Shown here piece after piece: positions 58,736 through 64,000 of a DNA stretch of 64,000 bases. The stretch covers positions 8,543,501 through 8,607,500 of the forward strand of contig OY727100.1 in assembly GCA_963402885.1 (NCBI GenBank), written 5' to 3'. This stretch comes from Antedon bifida (Eukaryota > Echinodermata > Crinoidea > Comatulida > Antedonidae). Position 1 is the stretch's first letter; every line of letters starts with the position of its first letter. Both the position numbers and the translations under genes were made by a program. Under the pieces are notes generated by a model. It was not told the DNA's origin. It made no database searches and saw only the letters and a list, made by a program, of their open reading frames with translations.

Positions 58736-60485
58736 GGGGTATTTTGGAATAATCTCATCTGAAAACAAGATAGCAATTCGTCAATGCGATAAAAACGTAA
58801 TACGAAACAAAACGACATACAAAAAAAGAAATAAAATGTAGGTTGCTCTAAATACGACATATCGATTTGTCTGGCAATAAACTAAATGTATAAAGATTGA
58901 TATGGTTAAGTACACCGGTGCCTTATAAACACTAAGATTCTGTTGAAATTGAAAATGAAGGTAATAATATAGTACTTACTGTTATCAATACATTTTATAG
59001 CATTTATTAAATTGTTGAGTTTATTTAATTTTAACATCTTAATGAAATTAATCATGTTTTCTTCCGAGAGATACTTGTTACGTTCAAGATCCATAATCAA
59101 ACTCCAGCTACCAGTTTCGTCATATGGTGTATACATGGTTTCTTCATAGACCTTACTTATCGTTGCTGTATCACTAGGTGACATATTATTGCCAAGCCTC
59201 ATTACCTTCTGTCTGTATTTACTAAATGCCAAAACTCTTCCGTCTGTTGTTTGTCGTAACATTGCTAATTCGGGTACTCTTTTTATTCGCTCCCAAACGT
59301 CATCTTGTCTTGTTATAGTTATGGTATCATATATAAGAGTGGGATTCGTGTCATTTAGTCCTTTATAAATATACAACAAATCTAACAATTCCATCATTAT
59401 CGAGGCGTTCTCTGGCTTTGATTTATCTGGTATCAAATCTTCGTACAAAACTTTAATCACCTTGATTAAGCATTGTTGGTCAAACCAAACAGCCACAGTA
59501 GTTTTCAACAGCTGGAATTGACTGTATGTTAAGGCACCGCTGGTTATGGCTAAGAAAATGAAATTAAACGCATTGCATGATGAGAAATGGAATATTAATA
59601 CTATACTACAGATATTATCAAAAAGGGACTTGTTTTAAATGTGTACTAATAATAGTTATTATAATCTATTTAATATAATGTAATAGAAACTTAAATAAAG
59701 AACGCGAACTATTTAATGTAGGAGGTTTCCTAGACTTCAGTTTGTATATTCGTCGTTCGTCGTCATCATAATTTTTATTATCATTATTATTATTTTAGAA
59801 AATACTACAGTACATTTCTGTTGATAATGTTAGATGTTTGAGGGAAGTTTTTTTCGATTAAATTTGTTATGGATTTTTCAGACCGAGGAGAAATCAAAAT
59901 ATTTTGTTATATAATTTGTATAGATAGAAGAATAAAATACATACCATTAGGCCTATCAAGTAGAATGTCTTTTTCATTTTGTCCGAGGCAGTCTGCAAAC
60001 TTTCGTATTTTGTCTGGTTCATCTGCGAGCTGTTTTTCAATCTCCATATGAAGCACTACATCCCAAATATGTGTGTAGTTAAAGTGGCCTATTCCGTAGG
60101 AAGCAATAATAAGTCGCAATTCACCTCGATCAACTTGTCTCATGGCTTTATACAGTTGCTTACGATAAGATGACAACTTTGGTCCATCCAGTGTATTCTG
60201 AACCTCATTGTCATTCATGTACCTTCTAACGAGATCTTTAGCCTTCTTCACTCCACAGAGTTCCGTAATCTCTAATAGTAAGTTAATACTAGTAGGTGTG
60301 ATGTAACTCTTTTCTTTGAGTTTATTGAATAAATCGTGGGCTTTAACATCTGGATTTGTAGTGTCACACACATTTAGGTGATCAAACAAGATACATCTTA
60401 ACTGAGGGTAATTGTTCCCGTTAAAGCATGTACTTAGTTTTGCTTTCAAGGTATTAAACCTTTCTTCCATTGTAGAATCTGCCAT

Positions 60486-61883
60486 TTATATTGTTGTATT
60501 CTTGGATTTATGAGTGTAAGTAATAACTTATATTATCTTATGACAGAAACATCAACAACACTCTAAAGAAAAAAACATAGGATTCTATTAGATTATTTTT
60601 TTTTCATTATAAAGTTTAAAACACAGGTAGACACCACCTTTACAAAACGACCTTATTTGTTTGAAATATGTATAAAAAACATTATTAAAGATTAACCATT
60701 GTTATTACAACAGTATTAGGTTACCCTCATTTTTCAATTGTAAGCTATGGGAAATAATTATTAATGATCTTCGTTCATGATGACACAGGACATTCAGGAA
60801 TTAACTATTTCGTATGCTACTCCAGTTTATAAGGATCAGGCCTACCTGTTGCTGTTTCTTATGATGAAAATGATGATATTCTTATTAAAAAATCTGTTGA
60901 GTTTAATAACAAAAGACTAGTTCTAAAATGGTTGCTGTACACTGGAACCGTAACATCTCAGGGTTGATATTCAAGCCTCAGTTCTCTACTTGTTCTTTTC
61001 CTATAGAAACGTCGGAAATGGTAAGTCTTCTGGTGTTCAATCAGAAGAGACCCGTTTGCAACAAAACTGAATTGAACCTGGTAGACCCTACTTTATTAAT
61101 GCACTTGTGCTAAATACATTGTGTAGGGAATATAATTATACTGTAGTACCGACAACCATAGATGAGGTTATGATTATTAACTTGAATTATTCTATTTCAT
61201 TAAATTCAATAGAATATGCTTGGAACAAAAATCAGGGAAAGAAAGAAGAATAACATAGAAAAAAAAAAAAAAAAAAAGATCCTGACAATAACAAAGGGTT
61301 ATCCGCCAAGTGCGGATAACCAAATAGCTGATTGTTAAAATTAGACAGAAAGCGCCACACAATTGCAATAGGTTTGGTGAAAAGTGACATTGTCTGATGT
61401 ATAACGTTGGAAGGCAATAACCAATATTAATTTTTTTTTAACTTTCCGGTTACTGTGAAGGATTATAATACAGATATGAAAGGCTGAATAGATGTTGATC
61501 GTAAATATTGATTTTAAATACATTATATTTGTATACATTATCACCCCATATTTATGATCAAAATAATAACAAGAGAGGAGTATGTGAACTTGATACCCAT
61601 TTTCATAGTCTTTCTGATTTAAAGAATCAAAATTATGGGGCTATAACATCTTATAATCAACAACAATTGAAAAAGCAAAGGAAATTAAACATCATGTTGG
61701 CGTTCCATAGATACACTTTTCTGATAAATGCTATAGATAAAAGAGGGGCTATGATGATAATCTGAATTATTAGTTTAGTGACTATCGTACATACCATATC
61801 AACTGATTGTCAGCGGAGCTAGAAGTATTGTAATAAATAAATCGACACTTCAAGCAAGGCACAATACAACAAAGCCTATCAAA
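60486..61883. other. Divergent intergenic region with weak ORF remnants
   Basis: Lies between the NLR start and the lipid transfer gene start, so it holds both promoters. Stretches at about 60840-61110 and 61510-61765 (+) look weakly coding but are broken by frame changes, and I cannot assign them. A poly-A run is at 61257-61277. Confidence 0.35.
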
Positions 61884-63059
61884 ATGGGGCCCTTGTGGTG
61901 CCAACGTTTTTTGTATTTTGTCTTAATTATTACTTTGACGGATGCAACCCGAGTTTTTAATTTTCAACCTGGACTTGACTACCAATATGACGTGGATACA
62001 GCTACGCATTTAACTAATGTGGGACGAATGGATGCAAAGGCAAAGGTAGTATATTGTATAATTTGTAAAATTTTGTAGGCGTAGGTTCGAATCATCTTTA
62101 GATCTTCGTATGTTACGAGGTACAAATACAATTTTAATGTTAAATCATAATAGAATCTTGTTTTGTTAAAATCGGATTGTTATAAGTGTAGTTCAAGTTT
62201 GAGTCATCATGATCGGATCTGATTATAATTATTATGGTTACTGTATATCATATATTTTTGCTTGTTAGCAAATTGAATTTTGTTGTTGTTTCTCAGATTG
62301 GTTTTCAGTGGATTGGAGAAACAGACGATGGATGCCATGAAATACACCTCCAAGTCAAATCCTACTCCGTGTCATACAAGAGCAACACAGGTAGGCCTCA
62401 TCCTACAGTACAGTTTTTATTTTTTTCATCACGAAGAATGTTGGCAACGAATATAGAGCCAAGTTTGACAAGCTGCGTCTTGTGTGTGTGTGTGTGCTCT
62501 TACGTTTCATGTACGTGCTCGCATTTCGTATCACGCACTTGATATGCATCTTCTGTATTCTTTAGTGGAAACCAATTAAAAGTGTGTCCACACCAGGGAA
62601 GAGTGAAATTACACTCTTCTCTGGTGTGTCTAGTTATATTATTAGTATTACTTTTTATTATGTTTTTTTTTCTTGTTACCTTTTAAAGTTTCTGACGATG
62701 AGATGGAAATTGATTTTGAAAAATGGTGAGTCAAAAGAACCTACATTTTTTCTTTCATATTTTTAGTTTTACTAAAATGCTACCGTTTGAAATGATTTGC
62801 TAATACAATGTGCTTTGCCTACTACGTAAAATGTTTAATGTGCGGCGCACAGGCCTAGACTTTTAAAGAACAATTAGAGAACACTATACAGACACTATTA
62901 TTTATCATTGTTATTACATTGACTAGGTTTTCCTTTATCATGGATCACAATGGTGATGTTTTGAGGGTAATTCATGAAGAGGACGATGATATGAAATCAG
63001 TTAACATTAAGAAAGGTTTGGCTGGAGTTATTGCTACCAGACTTCACCATGAACATTTT
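61884..63059 (+). CDS. MTTP/vitellogenin-N-type lipid transfer protein, exons 1-4 (gene continues)
   Basis: Exons 61884-62045, 62297-62390, 62689-62725 and 62927-63059 have GT-AG borders and matching phases (0, 1, 2, 0). Exon 1 encodes a signal peptide (LYFVLIITLTDATR) followed by FQPGLDYQYDVDTATHLTNV, the usual N-terminal strand of large lipid transfer proteins. Exon 4 encodes FSFIMDHNGDVLRVIHEEDD and NIKKGLAGVIATRL, matching the conserved K-R/K-G-(L/I)-A step of MTTP and vitellogenins. MTTP loads lipid onto apoB-like particles in the ER. Lack of vitellogenin-style features so far favours MTTP. Later exons lie beyond the window or past the MITE at 63475. Confidence 0.75.
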
Positions 63060-63474
63060 GTAAGTACAGTATGCTACTACAAGTAACACATTTAGTGCAG
63101 AGTAGAGACAGTATTTAAGTAGAATATTGTTATTAATTTTCTAAATAATTTGACCTCACTTGAGAAAACAAATAATGAAATGTGGGCATCGTAAACAAGG
63201 CAATTGACAAACAAAAAACAAAATATTTTAACAGAATCTAAAAAAGTTTGGATTCTGTCCAATCAACGAGGTGATTGATGTGACGTCAACAACTTTGTTA
63301 ATAATTGTTTTAAAAGTGTAAATTTATCACCGACGACACGCGAGACGAGGCCTTCATATATTTTAGAAGTTGAAGTTACAGTATAAAATTGTACGAAATT
63401 ACAGAAAAAAAGCACATGAAAATTATTAGAGACGTACTCATGAAGCCTTAGGCTAGACCTTGGCCAGAGCCATA

Positions 63475-64000
63475 TATAGAGAGAGTTACGACTTCGAATG
63501 GATTAGAAGCCATGTTTGTGTCCAACTATTCCTATGTAGCGTATGGAGTTGAGTCTTTTGTTTTGAAAATGTATAACGTTCAAAAGGCTTTAATTATCGA
63601 ATTTAATATCAAAACAATCAATTTGTTTAAAGGTTTTTGTTAAAATAATAAAAAAATTATAAAGTTACTGCGAACATGATTTTAAACAACAAAAATAGCA
63701 ATTTCGGAACGGCTCTGGTTGTGCGCTCCATGCACGCTCTACGCGTGCGCGTTTAGTTTGTACAGCGATTCTCTATAGTAATGCATTGTTTTTACATTTT
63801 GTTGTTTAAAATCATGTTCGCAGTAACTTTATGATTGCGTTATTATCTTAACAAAAACCTTTAAACAAATTGATTGTTTTGATATTAATTCGATATTTAA
63901 AGCCTTGTGAATGTTATACATTTTTTAAGCAAATGACTCGACTCCATACGCTACATAGGCATAGTTGGACACAAACATGGCCGGCGTGCACACCACGTGA
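63475..64000. mobile_element. Second copy of the 590-bp hAT-like MITE, cut by window end
   Basis: Starts CAGAGCCATATATAGAGAG and follows the 46794 element almost base for base to the window end, about 60 bp short of the right end. It lies in the presumed intron 4 of the lipid transfer gene. The 8 bp before it are ACCTTGGC. Confidence 0.9.

Larger units (their letters stand above)
52122..58738. mobile_element. 6.6-kb satellite-carrying element, inserted in NLR exon 3
   Basis: Ends are CCCAGTGGGCA (52122) and TGCCCACTGGG (to 58738). Just inside are short inverted stretches built from CAACGTTGA palindromes. It contains a ~61-bp array (52200-55070), a 2.7-kb AT-rich middle and a 112-bp array (58030-58735). 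No transposase seen, so non-autonomous. The flanks together restore an open exon only if both AC dinucleotides at the junction are kept, so no target duplication is demonstrated. Confidence 0.8.
48690..60485 (-). pseudogene. NLR-like receptor: death-fold domains, TM exon, NACHT; interrupted by transposons
   Basis: Exon 1 (60485-59945) has two death-effector-like helical domains (about residues 10-90 and 105-175). Exon 2 (59549-58980) holds a third near its end (YRQKVMRLGNN ... WSLIMDLERNKYLSEENM). Exon 3 (58758-58739 plus 52121-52070) is split by a 6.6-kb element. Exon 4 (51550-51476) encodes one hydrophobic helix (TGIFFIVSYFILSMHLILP). Exon 5 from 51342 has Walker A (GNGGIGKTT) and is split by a 1.9-kb element; it resumes at 49119 (DWATNSDATFASKILFLVNV), changes frame near 48990, then shows Walker B (LVILIDGLDEL) and VILTSRPGF. 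All exon phases agree (1-1-1-1). Frame is lost below about 48740 and no LRRs are seen. NLRs sense microbes and signal through death-fold partners. This copy is probably dead, though exons 1-2 look intact. Confidence 0.75.

Noticed and set aside
60840-61110. Possible endogenous RNA-virus fragment
   Set aside because: Weak protein-like stretches with several frame breaks and no recognisable motif; not enough to support a call.

Overview
The window is eukaryotic nuclear DNA: AT-rich, with short exons bounded by GT-AG introns and dense transposon debris. The host genes that can be recognised are an alpha-2,8-sialyltransferase, a death-fold/NACHT immune receptor, lipid-transfer-protein exons and an FN3 protein. 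Together with the many AGGCCTA-type stretches they suggest a marine invertebrate deuterostome such as an echinoderm or hemichordate. That assignment is an inference; nothing here proves the species.

Layout. (1) 1-1154 and 19397-20560 are more than 99% identical direct copies of part of a sialyltransferase gene. (2) Roughly 1.65-15.8 kb, between those copies, is an island unlike the host DNA around it. It holds compact, mostly intronless, CpG-rich ORFs: small membrane proteins, an EGF-like membrane protein, a glycoprotein with a signal peptide, an F-box/zinc/LRR-like protein and a coiled-coil protein. It also holds a CD225 (IFITM/dispanin-like) gene and repeated 3' modules. I read it as a decaying virus-like or giant-element-like insertion; no hallmark replication or capsid gene was recognised. 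A Penelope-like retroelement with a 13-bp target duplication has split two of its genes. (3) 16.2-22.3 kb holds FN3 exons (+) and a complete four-exon ST8Sia-type sialyltransferase (-), whose reading phases agree at every junction. (4) 22.4-35.5 kb is mostly repeats: MITEs, a LINE fragment, tandem arrays, a long inverted repeat with a 200-N gap, and two exons of a large lipid-transfer-like protein.

(5) 35521-45929 is a full-length Ty3/gypsy-type LTR retrotransposon on the minus strand. Its 288-bp LTRs differ at 4 positions and it has a 4-bp target duplication. Gag begins with a helix-hairpin-helix ORF and ends in a zinc knuckle. Pol is protease, RT, RNase H and integrase with a C-terminal PHD finger. 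In the env position, behind a splice-acceptor-like site, is a third ORF with a C2H2-like finger and a TatD-family metal-dependent nuclease domain whose ligand residues are all present. Gag and pol carry small frameshifts and two TGA stops that could come from CGA.

(6) 48.5-60.5 kb on the minus strand is an NLR-like gene: two death-fold domains, a third, a single transmembrane exon, then NACHT. It is riddled with mobile elements, among them a 6.6-kb element carrying a 61-bp satellite and a 1.9-kb element whose terminal inverted repeats are themselves minisatellites. (7) From 61884 to the window end are the first four exons of an MTTP/vitellogenin-N-type lipid transfer gene, followed by the start of a second copy of a hAT-like MITE.
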